Shown here: positions 1 through 6,765 of the stretch, in pieces
How the letters are laid out: every line of letters begins with the position of its first letter
Numbering within the stretch: position 1 is the stretch's first letter
Assembly: GCA_036384655.1 (NCBI GenBank)
Contig: DASVLX010000292.1
Span: 1-20,907 of the forward strand
DNA length: 20,907 nt
Direction of reading: 5' to 3'
Origin: DASVLX01 sp036384655
GTDB taxonomy: Bacteria > Actinomycetota > Actinomycetes > Mycobacteriales > Pseudonocardiaceae
Made by a program: the position numbers and the translations under genes
The notes under the pieces: generated by a model
Seen by the model: the letters and a program-made list of their open reading frames with translations, nothing else
What the model was told of the DNA's origin: nothing
The model's database searches: none

Positions 1-474
1 GATGTCGAGGGCGAAGTCGATGCTGCCGAACGCCAGCCGCGTGGTGTGCGAGGAGGCGGCGATCGCGCCGGCGTTGTGCAGGCCGGCCGCCGTCTCGACG
101 AGCGCCACGATCGCGACGCCGGGGGCCGTCCGGGCGGCCACGTCGGCGACGTCCGCCGCTGTGGTGGCCTTGGGCAGGATGATTCCGGCCAGGCCCGGCC
201 GCCGGCCGAGCGCGGCCAGGTCGTCGGCGTACCACTCGGTGTCGGCGCCGTTGATCCTGACGAAGGCGTCGTGGCCGGCGAGCAGCCGGGCCACCTCGTC
301 ACGGGCGTGCGTCTTGTCCGGCGGTGCGACCGCGTCCTCGAGATCGACGATGACCGCGTCGGCACCGCTGGCCAGCGCCTTGTCGAACCGGTCGGGACGG
401 TTGCCGGGCACGAACAGCCAGGACCGGTGATTGCCCGCCGACCGGGCACCCTGAGGATCTGCCGGGGCGGTCAT
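1..474 (-). CDS. CoA-ester lyase, HpcH/HpaI aldolase - citrate lyase beta family (partial)
   Basis: The N-terminal 158 residues are present; the gene runs off the left edge. The translation has the family signature: WLFVPGNRPDRFDKAL near residues 19-34, AVIVDLEDAV around 40-49 (acidic residues that bind Mg2+), FVRING near 71-76, and ILPKA then VALVETAAG for the barrel strands. Enzymes of this family cleave or form malyl-CoA-type or citryl-CoA-type thioesters in the cytosol. The ATG at 474 starts 13 bp after the stop of the MaoC gene, so the two are probably cotranscribed. The pairing of a CitE-like lyase with a MaoC hydratase is known from the ethylmalonyl-CoA pathway (beta-methylmalyl-CoA lyase plus mesaconyl-CoA hydratase). 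That specific role is inference, because ccr or meaA is not in the window. Confidence 0.85.
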   Translation of the reverse strand, partial: MTAPADPQGARSAGNHRSWLFVPGNRPDRFDKALASGADAVIVDLEDAVAPPDKTHARDEVARLLAGHDAFVRINGADTEWYADDLAALGRRPGLAGIILPKATTAADVADVAARTAPGVAIVALVETAAGLHNAGAIAASSHTTRLAFGSIDFALDI

Positions 475-487
475 GATTCGGAACCTG

Positions 488-1081
488 TCACGATTCAGAA
501 CCCCCGTCCAGCAGGCCGGCCGCACGTGCCGCGCGCTCGTCCCACACGGGACTGACCTCGGCCATGCGCGGCCCGTGCCCACGTCGGTAAACCATCAGCG
601 TGCGCTCGAACGTAATGACGATTTTGCCCTGCTCGGTGAAGCCGACCGTGCGAACCGTGACGATGCCGACATCGTCACGGGAGGCCGACGGCCGCTTCGC
701 CAGCACCTCGGACTGCGAGTAGACGGTCTCGCCCTCGAACAGCGGGTTCGGCATCCGGACCCGGTCCCAGCCCAGGTTGGCCATGACATGCTGCGAGACG
801 TCGACGACGCTCTGCCCGGTCACCAGAGCGAGTGTGAACGTGGAGTCCACCAGCGGCCTGCCGAACGGAGTCTGTGACGCGTAGTAGTGATCGAAATGCA
901 GGGGCGCGGTGTTCTGCGTCAGCATGGTCAGCCAACTGTTGTCGGTGGACAGCACGGTCCGTCCCAACGGATGCCGGTACACGTCGCCGACCGTGAAATC
1001 CTCGTAGTACCGCCCGGTCCAGCTCACGGTGCCGTTCACAGCACCACTGACCGTGCCGCCGGCACCTCCATCGTCAACCAT
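488..1081 (-). CDS. MaoC-family (R)-specific enoyl-CoA hydratase, mesaconyl-CoA hydratase-like
   Basis: 197 aa. The conserved core begins near residue 24 (RYYEDFTVGD, then HPLGRTV). It continues with NTAPLHFDHYYA near 58-69, where Asp and His are the expected catalytic hot-dog-fold dyad, then FGRPLVDST, and ends with the conserved VYRRGHGP. The length fits single-domain MaoC proteins. The product should hydrate a trans-2-enoyl-CoA such as mesaconyl-CoA. The first 20 or so residues are Gly/Val-rich and not part of the fold, so the ATG at 1081 is the longest reading and an in-frame GTG downstream could be the true start. The gene heads the leftward acyl-CoA unit and is divergent from the DUF1508 gene across 96 bp. 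Confidence 0.85.
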   Translation of the reverse strand: MVDDGGAGGTVSGAVNGTVSWTGRYYEDFTVGDVYRHPLGRTVLSTDNSWLTMLTQNTAPLHFDHYYASQTPFGRPLVDSTFTLALVTGQSVVDVSQHVMANLGWDRVRMPNPLFEGETVYSQSEVLAKRPSASRDDVGIVTVRTVGFTEQGKIVITFERTLMVYRRGHGPRMAEVSPVWDERAARAAGLLDGGSES

Positions 1082-1177
1082 GTCCGCAGGCTAGGACCGC
1101 TTCGCCCGCGAAGCGAAGCCTTGACCGCCGGGGAGATCGAGGTTGCCGGTCCAGGCAACGTGCCCGATAGTGATTTG

Positions 1178-1360
1178 ATGGCGGGGAAATTTGAGGTCTA
1201 CAAGGACCGTGCCGGGAAATACCGGTTCCGGTTGAAGGCCGGGAATGGCGAGATTGTCGCGACCGGCGAGGCGTACGAGTCCAAACCCTCGGCGCTGAAC
1301 GGTTGCGAGGCCGTGAAGAAGGCGGCCAACGGCGCCTCGGTCGTCGAGGTCGATTCCTGA
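1178..1360 (+). CDS. YegP-like DUF1508 small protein
   Basis: 60 aa beginning MAGKFEVYKDRAGKYRFRLK, then a GEIVATGEAYESK stretch and an NGCEAVKKAA segment. This is the signature of the short DUF1508 domain (E. coli YegP has two copies; one copy is seen here, as in many actinomycetes). The ATG at 1178 is chosen because the domain starts at the first residue; the longer open frame upstream lacks domain similarity. The role of the family is not established; it forms a small beta-rich fold. No strong Shine-Dalgarno sequence precedes it. It sits just ahead of the tetR operator region, but nothing shows that it is coregulated. Confidence 0.85.
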   Translation: MAGKFEVYKDRAGKYRFRLKAGNGEIVATGEAYESKPSALNGCEAVKKAANGASVVEVDS

Positions 1361-1386
1361 GCGGTGCCCGGCCGGGGCCACCGGCG

Positions 1387-1429
1387 GCGAACCGTGTTCG
1401 TGGCGAACATGTTCGCTAACGTAGCCATG
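1387..1429 (+). promoter_or_regulatory. tetR promoter with twin palindromic operator, leaderless
   Basis: A perfect 14-bp palindrome GCGAACATGTTCGC lies at 1403-1416. Just upstream is an imperfect copy, CGAACCGTGTTCG (1388-1400), with one extra central base. A plausible -35 GTGTTC (1394-1399) and -10 TAACGT (1417-1422) are separated by 17 bp, so the perfect palindrome fills the spacer. The GTG start at 1429 is seven bases after the -10, which predicts a leaderless mRNA. The same core recurs before the exporter gene. Repression by the encoded TetR protein is inferred. Confidence 0.75.
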
Positions 1430-2106
1430 TGCGGAATGAGGTAACACGTGCGAGCCGCCGGGAAAGGCCGGCGAAACCGGCGCTGACTCGGGTGGGCATC
1501 GTCGCGGCCGCGTTGGCGATCATGCGTTCGGAGGGCCGGGTGACGATGCGGCGCCTCGCGCAGGAGCTCGACACCGGTCCCGCGTCGCTGTACGTGTACG
1601 TCCGCGACACCGGTGATCTCTACGCGGACATGCTCGACGAGCTGCTCGGTGACGTGGATCTGGCTCCGGTGACAGCGAGCGGGCCGTGGCGCGAGCGGCT
1701 CTCGAAGGTCCTCGTTTCCTACACGTTGATCTTGTTCGACAATCCCGAGCTCGCGCACTCGGCGCTGGTGTCACGCCCGTCCGGGCCGAACTACCTGAGC
1801 GTCCTGGAGGGCCTGCTGGCGTTGCTGCGGGTGGGCGAGGTGCCCGATGACCGCGCCGCCTGGGGGGTGGACAACCTGCTGCTCTTCGCGACCGGCCTGG
1901 CCGCGGAGCACGGCGCGCGCGAGCGCCGGCTGGACGCCGACAAGGAGCACGACACGCTGGTCAGGGCGTTGAAGGACGCCGACCCGGCAAGCTATCCGAA
2001 CATTCACCGGGTCGCCGTCAAGCTGATCTCGGGCGAGGGTGTCGACCGGATGCGGTGGGCCTTCGAGATGCTGATCAACGGCATCGTCGAGACGCCGCGA
2101 CGCTAG
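1429..2106 (+). CDS. TetR-family transcriptional repressor (TetR_C_1-like)
   Basis: 225 aa. The N-terminal helix-turn-helix spans about residues 20-65: a helix with IVAAALAIMRSEG, then VTMRRLAQELDTGPASLYVYVRD with the typical recognition helix ending in LYVYV, then DLYADMLDELL. The rest is helical, as expected for a ligand-binding dimerisation domain. The GTG start at 1429 is supported by the -10 box seven bases upstream; the ATG at 1427 is out of frame and closes quickly. The protein likely represses itself and the MFS exporter that starts 110 bp after its stop, because both promoters carry the same CGAACATGTTCG palindrome. The inducing ligand is unknown but is probably a substrate of the exporter. 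Confidence 0.92.
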   Translation: MRNEVTRASRRERPAKPALTRVGIVAAALAIMRSEGRVTMRRLAQELDTGPASLYVYVRDTGDLYADMLDELLGDVDLAPVTASGPWRERLSKVLVSYTLILFDNPELAHSALVSRPSGPNYLSVLEGLLALLRVGEVPDDRAAWGVDNLLLFATGLAAEHGARERRLDADKEHDTLVRALKDADPASYPNIHRVAVKLISGEGVDRMRWAFEMLINGIVETPRR

Positions 2107-2172
2107 CCGGCGCGCGCGGCCCGTGGCCCTGGAAGCTCACGAAGCTCGTCGCATGTACCGCTCGTCGGCGTG

Positions 2173-2216
2173 AACGAACTTGTTCGTTACGAACATGTTC
2201 GTTAGACTCGTGAGCA
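2173..2216 (+). promoter_or_regulatory. exporter promoter with two abutting TetR-type operators, leaderless
   Basis: Two palindromes lie back to back: AACGAACTTGTTCGTT at 2173-2188 (central A/T mismatch) and ACGAACATGTTCGT at 2189-2202, with centres 15 bp apart. A -35 TTGTTC (2180-2185) and a -10 TAGACT (2203-2208) with a 17-bp spacer are embedded in the same bases. The ATG at 2216 is eight bases after the -10, so the message is probably leaderless, which agrees with the lack of a Shine-Dalgarno. The layout mirrors the tetR promoter. Confidence 0.78.
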
Positions 2217-3667
2217 TGCCAACGAGCGCACCTACCGACACGAGCGTCAGCACCGCCCAGTCGTCGTCATCGGGCTCCGGTCCGTTGCCGCTGCGGCTGC
2301 GCGCCATCCTCGCGGTCGTTCTGATCGCCGACGTGCTGGATCTGATGGACTCGACCATCACCAACATCGCGGCCCCGTCGATCGTGCACGACATCGGCGG
2401 CGGCCAGTCGCTGATCAAGTGGCTCGGCGCCAGCTACGCGCTCGCGATGGGCGTGCTGCTGGTGGTGGGCGGACGGCTCGGCGACCGGTTCGGCAAACGT
2501 CGTGTCTTCCTGATCGGTATCGCCGGATTCACCCTCGCGTCCCTGCTCTGCGGGCTGTCGGTCGACCCCACGATGCTGGTCGTCGGACGGCTGATCCAGG
2601 GTGGTTTCGGCGCACTGCTGATCCCCCAGGGCATGAGCCTGCTGCTGGCCTCGTTCTCCCGTGAGCAGATGCCCCGCGCGTTCGTGGCGTTCGGTCCGGT
2701 GATGGGCGGCTCGGCGGTGCTCGGCCCGATCGTGGCCGGCTTCATCATCGACGCCAACATCGCGGGACTGACCTGGCGGCCGGTGTTCCTGATCAATATC
2801 GTGCTGGGAACTCTCGGTTTCCTCGCCGCCGCGCGGATTCTGCCCGCTGACGGGCCGGAGGACCGGACGCCGATCGACGGCATCGGAGCCGGGCTGCTCG
2901 GCGCCGCCATGCTCGGGATGATCTACGGGCTCATCGACGGCTCGACGGACGGCTGGACCACCGTTCCGGTCGCCTTCCTGGTCGGCGGCGCCGTGCTGTT
3001 CGGTGGTTTCGCGATCAGACAGCGGCTGGCCGCGAACCCGCTGGTGCTGCCGTCGCTGTTGGGCAATCGCGGCTTCACCGCGGGTCTGCTGCTCGGCCTG
3101 GCGTTCTTCGCCGCGGTCAACGGCCTGGCCTACGTGATCTCGCTGTTCCTGCAGACCGCGCTCGGCTTCTCCCCGTCGGGTGCGTCGCTGGCGATGGCAC
3201 CGATGATGATCGGCATCATCGCCGCGTCCTTCGTCGGCCGTCCGCTGATCGCCAGGCTCGGTCGCACCCTCGTCGTCTGCGGCCTGACCCTCACCCTCGC
3301 CGGTGCGGCGGGCCTGTGGGTGACCGTGCTCCTCGACGGCACCGGCACGTCGGCCTGGCTCATGAGCCCGTCGATCCTGGTGCTCGGCCTGGGCATGGGC
3401 ACCTGTTTCGCCAGCATCTACGACGTGGCGATCGGAGACATCGCCGGTCCGGAGGCCGGTAGCGCCAGTGGGTCGCTCAGCGCGGTGCAGCAACTCGCGT
3501 CGGCGATCGGGTCGGCGGTCGTCACCACCGTCTACTTCAACCAACTCGCCGGCCACGGAGCCGGGCACGCGATGACCGTCAGCGTCGCCGTGGTCGCCGC
3601 GATCACCGCGCTCGGTCTGGGACTCGTCTGGCTGCTGCCTCGCAAGGCACCGGCCGAGCAGTGGTGA
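2216..3667 (+). CDS. MFS drug exporter, DHA2 (EmrB/QacA) family
   Basis: 483 aa, strongly hydrophobic, long enough for the 14-helix DHA2 type. Family motifs are visible: DVLDLMDSTITNIAAPSI in helix 1 (about 39-56), motif A GRLGDRFGKRR (86-96), motif B LVVGRLIQGG (121-130) and the antiporter motif C beginning GPVMGGSAVLGP (160-171). It should export hydrophobic or cationic drugs across the cytoplasmic membrane using the proton gradient. The ATG at 2216 is preferred over the upstream start at 2180, which would place the operators inside the coding region; a GTG at 2210 is also possible. It forms a regulator-transporter pair with the TetR gene. The substrate cannot be deduced. Confidence 0.93.
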   Translation: MPTSAPTDTSVSTAQSSSSGSGPLPLRLRAILAVVLIADVLDLMDSTITNIAAPSIVHDIGGGQSLIKWLGASYALAMGVLLVVGGRLGDRFGKRRVFLIGIAGFTLASLLCGLSVDPTMLVVGRLIQGGFGALLIPQGMSLLLASFSREQMPRAFVAFGPVMGGSAVLGPIVAGFIIDANIAGLTWRPVFLINIVLGTLGFLAAARILPADGPEDRTPIDGIGAGLLGAAMLGMIYGLIDGSTDGWTTVPVAFLVGGAVLFGGFAIRQRLAANPLVLPSLLGNRGFTAGLLLGLAFFAAVNGLAYVISLFLQTALGFSPSGASLAMAPMMIGIIAASFVGRPLIARLGRTLVVCGLTLTLAGAAGLWVTVLLDGTGTSAWLMSPSILVLGLGMGTCFASIYDVAIGDIAGPEAGSASGSLSAVQQLASAIGSAVVTTVYFNQLAGHGAGHAMTVSVAVVAAITALGLGLVWLLPRKAPAEQW

Positions 3668-4072
3668 TTGGGTGAGAGAGGTGATTCGTGTCACGGGTGT
3701 GCTCGGTGACCCGGGCGCTGGAAGTGGCCGGCGTCCCATGGGGGCTGTGGGGGCACCGTTCGCGCCATGTTCATGTGCGAACATGACCACCACATTCCGG
3801 ACAGCGGCGCCGGTCTGCGGGTGACCTTCAGGCTTCCGGCGGTGAAGACCGGCGGCTGACCGCGTTGGCTGGGGGAGTCTTCTTGACCACACTTGGCTTC
3901 GATCAGACCCGGGAAAACGGGTGCAACCTGCGAAAACTGGGTTGAGTCGGTCGAGGTGACACTCATGAAACGTTCCCATGAACACGGCGTGTCGGCTAGT
4001 GTCGGATGCCGCTCGTGCGGGGACGGGCCGTTGCGCCAGACTTGGGGCGCCGATGGACAGGTAGGAGGCGCC
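3668..4072. other. long intergenic region without a convincing gene
   Basis: These 405 bases separate the exporter from the charged membrane protein. Open frames on both strands are short, lack domains and have unusual composition (rich in Cys, Trp and Pro), so they are not called. The region contains the inverted repeat at 3766-3785, a short possible hairpin at 3907-3922 (ACCCG, 6-base loop, CGGGT), and a direct repeat of GTGTCGG near 3990-4006. A promoter for the downstream gene is expected here but could not be placed with confidence. Confidence 0.6.
3766..3785. repeat. inverted repeat CATGTTC-N6-GAACATG
   Basis: Seven-base perfect arms with a six-base spacer lie 98 bp after the exporter stop. 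The arm GAACATG is identical to the half-site of the TetR operators at 1403 and 2189, but here the half-sites are turned outward around a spacer. It has no following T-run, so it is a weak terminator candidate; a further regulator site is possible. Confidence 0.5.
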
Positions 4073-4159
4073 GTGGTCACACAACGACTCGCCCGGGTCC
4101 GACCCGCGAGCACCGGCCTGCGCAACCGCCCGGAATTTGGTGGCGATCATGGTCATTGA
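4073..4159 (+). CDS. possible 28-codon leader ORF coupled to the downstream gene
   Basis: A GTG at 4073 is preceded by a consensus AGGAGG (4063-4068) four bases away, by far the best ribosome-binding site in this region. The frame encodes 28 residues (starting VVTQRLARVRPAS) and stops at 4157-4159, past the ATG at 4149 of the next gene and in a different frame, giving an 11-base overlap. That geometry fits translational coupling, where ribosomes ending the short ORF restart at 4149, which has no good site of its own. The peptide has no recognisable domain. Alternatively the AGGAGG is chance. Confidence 0.35.
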   Translation: MVTQRLARVRPASTGLRNRPEFGGDHGH

Positions 4160-5483
4160 AGATCGCTCCCAACCACGCAGATCCCCGCGCGGCCTGCGCG
4201 ATGCGCGCCAGGACGACGCCGATGAGCCCGACCAGGGGTCAACGGGCCGGCGGCCGCCGCGGCCGAATCCAACGGCGCTGACACCCTCCAGCGGCTCCGC
4301 CGAGCGGCAACGCCGGATGTCCGGAGAGTTGTCCGGCGACGAGCCGCCCCGCGAGCGTCGCGCCCGCGACGAGCATCCCGCCGCGAACCTGAGTCCCGCC
4401 GCGCGGTTGCGTGCCGAGCGTATTCGCGCCGCGCGGCTGGAGCGGTTGGAACGACTGCGCGCGGAACGGAATCGTGCCGAGCAGGACCCCGAAGAGCGCC
4501 GGGCCCGTCGGGAGCGTGCCGACCGGGAACGACCCGACCGGCCGGAGCGACCTGACCGGGACCGTTCTGATCGAGAACGTCCTGATCGGGACCGGGACCG
4601 TCCAGATCGGGAACGTGGCGAACGGCCGCCGCTGAGTGGCCGCCCTCGCCCCGACCGGGCACGGGAAGCTCGTCCCCGACTCGACCCGTCCCGTGCTGAC
4701 CTGACTCGTGCGGACCGTACCCGCGTCGCCCGGCCACCCGCCGACGAAACGCGCGTCGATCGGCAGCGTGACGATCGGCAGCGTGACGATCGGCAGCGTG
4801 ACGACCGGACCCGGGCGGTCCGCCATCGTGAGCCGGGTCTGCACGAGGGCGGCGTTCGTGATGAGCACGGCGTGCACGAACGTGGCATGCGCGACGAACG
4901 GCGGCCACGTCCCAGGCGCGAGACGGGTCGCGAAACCCCGCGTGGCACAACGGAAAGGCGCCCCTCCGACCGGCCGGTGACCGAACGGCGGCCATCGCCG
5001 GAGGAACGTCGTCCCACTCGAATGATCGCGGCTCGGGTTCCCGACGATGATGACGACGACGAGGACGAGGAGCCGCCCAGCTCGGCGGCCGCCAAACAGC
5101 CCCGCCGCCTGGTCATGGGCGCGATGCTCGGCGGCCTGGTGACCTGCCTGGTGAGCGTCGGCATCGCGACCGCCCACAACGGCTCGTCGAGCACCAATTC
5201 CGGTGACTTCGACCCGACCAACGCCGCCGCGCTGACCACATCGGACCTACCGACCTCGGTGACCAGCCTGCTACCGCCGTTGAGCAGCACCAGTGGCACC
5301 AGCACGACGACCACCACCACCACGACGACCACGACCACCACGACGACGAGCAACGCCGCCGCTCCGCCGCCCCCGGTGCACACCACGACCAAGTCGTCCG
5401 CGCCGCCACCCTCGACGCAGCGGACGACGACGACCACCACCACGACGCAGGTCTGCGGGCTGCTCGGTTGCTATAACCCGTGA
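4149..5483 (+). CDS. Arg/Asp-rich single-pass membrane protein with poly-Thr extracellular tail
   Basis: 444 aa, no known family recognised. Residues about 70-295 are extremely charged and repetitive (Arg with Asp/Glu and Pro, many RPDRER-like and RQRDD units), so probably disordered. A run of ten acidic residues (about 299-308) is followed by Pro/Ser, then a basic RR pair and one hydrophobic helix (about 320-342, LVMGAMLGGLVTCLVSVGIAT). The rest is Ser/Thr/Pro-rich with an unbroken run of 16 Thr (385-400), a second run of eight, and the terminus QVCGLLGCYNP with two Cys (436, 441). By the positive-inside rule the charged half is cytoplasmic and the Thr tail crosses the cell wall, where it could be O-mannosylated. 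The ATG at 4149 is chosen over TTG at 4137. It converges on the SSI gene with 13 bp between stops. Confidence 0.75.
   Translation: MVIEDRSQPRRSPRGLRDARQDDADEPDQGSTGRRPPRPNPTALTPSSGSAERQRRMSGELSGDEPPRERRARDEHPAANLSPAARLRAERIRAARLERLERLRAERNRAEQDPEERRARRERADRERPDRPERPDRDRSDRERPDRDRDRPDRERGERPPLSGRPRPDRAREARPRLDPSRADLTRADRTRVARPPADETRVDRQRDDRQRDDRQRDDRTRAVRHREPGLHEGGVRDEHGVHERGMRDERRPRPRRETGRETPRGTTERRPSDRPVTERRPSPEERRPTRMIAARVPDDDDDDEDEEPPSSAAAKQPRRLVMGAMLGGLVTCLVSVGIATAHNGSSSTNSGDFDPTNAAALTTSDLPTSVTSLLPPLSSTSGTSTTTTTTTTTTTTTTTSNAAAPPPPVHTTTKSSAPPPSTQRTTTTTTTTQVCGLLGCYNP
4757..4801 (+). repeat. 15-bp tandem repeat, three perfect copies
   Basis: The unit CGATCGGCAGCGTGA occurs three times head to tail (4757-4771, 4772-4786, 4787-4801) and is followed by a partial CGACCGG. 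It encodes three successive RQRDD units in the charged domain. Because the unit is a multiple of three, copy-number change would keep the frame. Confidence 0.95.
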
Positions 5484-5496
5484 CACCAGCGGACGG

Positions 5497-5928
5497 TCAG
5501 AAGTCGAAGACCGAGCCGGTGTCCTTGTGCATCCAACAGTCGTTCGTGTAGGTGTGCCGCCACTCCACCTTGCTGCCCTGCCAACTGCCGGCGACGCTGG
5601 CGGTGACCGGAAGATCGATCATCGGACAGGCATAGTTGTCCGGGTCGCCCGGCAGGTTGTCGAAATCGCCGTTGGCGGCGGTGATCTCGTCGCAGGCGGC
5701 CTGGGCCTTGGGGTGGTCGCCGCCGGTGGGATCGCAGATCAGTGAATGCGCCTCACCCGTATTGCGGTCGTAGGCGACCGTGAGGACCAGCACGCTGGTC
5801 GGGGTGCCCGGCGCCGGGTCATCGGTCGGCGTGGCGGCCTGGGCGGTGGCCGGCGCCAGCAGCAGCGTGGCACCAACGACGGTGCTCACCGCGGTGACGA
5901 CCAGGGATTTCGAGATGAGATGACGCAT
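5497..5928 (-). CDS. secreted subtilisin-inhibitor-like (SSI family) protease inhibitor
   Basis: 143 aa. A Sec signal peptide (MRHLISK, hydrophobic stretch to about residue 29, TAQA cleavage near 31) precedes a domain matching SSI: VLVLTVAY strand, C65 and C79 (first disulfide), ACPMI (100-104) at the reactive loop, C101 and C131 (second disulfide), SWQG followed by a WRHTYTNDC segment, and the terminal SVFDF. By analogy with SSI, where P1 is Met in CPM-V, Met103 is P1 and Ile104 is P1'. The protein should inhibit serine proteases of the subtilisin type outside the cell. The ATG at 5928 has AGGAG seven bases upstream; the longer reading to 6003 would bury the signal peptide. It lies downstream of lsr2 but behind a terminator, so probably has its own promoter in 5929-6087. 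Confidence 0.93.
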   Translation of the reverse strand: MRHLISKSLVVTAVSTVVGATLLLAPATAQAATPTDDPAPGTPTSVLVLTVAYDRNTGEAHSLICDPTGGDHPKAQAACDEITAANGDFDNLPGDPDNYACPMIDLPVTASVAGSWQGSKVEWRHTYTNDCWMHKDTGSVFDF

Positions 5929-6087
5929 CGGCACGCTCCTCGCGCTGGATCGGATAAGTCTGGCGAACCGTGCCGTTTCTAGCGGTGATGCCCGACGAAC
6001 CAACGGAGTCGCGCGATCGTGGGCGTGTCGTCATTTGGTGGGTTCGCGACTCCGCAGCGTAGTCGCCGTGACGAACCACCCGAAACA

Positions 6088-6119
6088 CACTTGCCGTGGG
6101 TCAATACCCACGGCAAGTG
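6088..6119 (-). terminator. strong hairpin terminator of lsr2
   Basis: A perfect 14-bp stem (CACTTGCCGTGGGT and its complement) with a four-base loop CAAT, 36 bases after the lsr2 stop in the direction of transcription. There is no long T-run, as is common for actinomycete terminators. It insulates the SSI gene from lsr2 readthrough. Confidence 0.8.
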
Positions 6120-6154
6120 GCATCGCGTGACAAGTCACTAACCCAAATAGTTGG

Positions 6155-6520
6155 TCACTTGCCCTTCTTGGCATGTGCCGCCTCGAACGCCTCGACCACG
6201 GCCGATGGGATGCGGCCACGGTCGGAAACGTCGTGACCGTTCTTCTTCGCCCATGCACGAATGGCCTGGGTCTGCTCCTTGCTCCGGTTGGAACCCGGCA
6301 CGGCGAGGACCGGGCGCAGGCCGCCACGCTTCACCCGACCGCCGATGCGCTGGGCGTTGGCAACGAAATCGGCCAGGCTTTCCCGGAGGCTCTTGGCGTT
6401 GGTGGCGTTGAGATCGATCTCGTAGCTCACCCCGTCCAGGCCGAAGTTGACGGTGGAGATGTCGTCGCTGGTGGTGCCGTCGAGGTCATCCACAAGCTGG
6501 ACCAGAACTTTTTGCGCCAT
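6155..6520 (-). CDS. lsr2: Lsr2 nucleoid-associated xenogeneic silencer
   Basis: 121 aa, slightly longer than typical Lsr2 (about 112). The N-terminal beta-rich dimerisation domain starts MAQKVLVQLVDDLDG, with NFGLDGVSYEIDL in the middle and a KSLRESLADFVANAQRIGG helix. After a short linker (about 67-80) comes the DNA-binding domain with SKEQTQAIRAWAKKNGHDVSDRGRIP, containing the RGR AT-hook-like tripeptide that enters the minor groove, then SAVVEAFEAAH. The protein binds AT-rich, often foreign DNA and represses it. The start is fixed by the conserved N-terminus, although the nearest AAGGA lies an unusually long 13 bases upstream. The gene is monocistronic: terminator downstream and a 245-bp intergenic region upstream. 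Confidence 0.96.
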   Translation of the reverse strand: MAQKVLVQLVDDLDGTTSDDISTVNFGLDGVSYEIDLNATNAKSLRESLADFVANAQRIGGRVKRGGLRPVLAVPGSNRSKEQTQAIRAWAKKNGHDVSDRGRIPSAVVEAFEAAHAKKGK

Positions 6521-6732
6521 GGGGTAGTCGTGTTCCTTCTGTGCGTATTAGGGATCGTCGCCGAGCATGGCCGCACGGAAACGACCGTGGTCCCGAGGAC
6601 TTCTCGCGCAGTCTACGATGCTGACTCGTCGACGGTCATCAGGGTCGTCCGGTGAGTCAGCAATGGTGCCGATTATCACCGTCCGGCCGGCCTGCGCTTT
6701 CGCCAGCTATGCGCACGGCACTATCGCCTGTT

Positions 6733-6760
6733 GGTTCTTTCTCCATCCAGGTAAAGAACC
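6733..6760 (-). terminator. possible hairpin after the universal-stress gene
   Basis: Eight-base perfect arms GGTTCTTT and AAAGAACC enclose a 12-base loop, ending six bases beyond the stop of the universal-stress gene. Position and orientation suit a terminator, but the loop is long and no T-run follows. It could instead be an operator in the lsr2 upstream region. Confidence 0.45.
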
Positions 6761-6765
6761 GAAGG

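Noticed and set aside
3691..4125. 144-codon minus-strand frame after the exporter
   Set aside because: It has Cys/Trp/Pro-rich composition, no domain and no ribosome-binding site, and overlaps the likely promoter and leader of the next gene.
2267..5443. Open frame of 1058 codons on the minus strand
   Set aside because: It lies antisense to the exporter and to the charged protein and consists of low-complexity Arg/Ser/Val/Gln runs. It results from high-GC codon use on the opposite strand, and the plus strand has clear domains.
5303..5452. ACC/ACG trinucleotide runs that look like a microsatellite
   Set aside because: The runs are mixed ACC and ACG codons for Thr, not a uniform DNA repeat, so they are described with the protein and not as a separate repeat.
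6125..6155. Imperfect inverted repeat AGTCACTAAC / GTTGGTCACT at the lsr2 stop
   Set aside because: Two mismatches in ten bases, and the perfect hairpin at 6088-6119 explains termination better.
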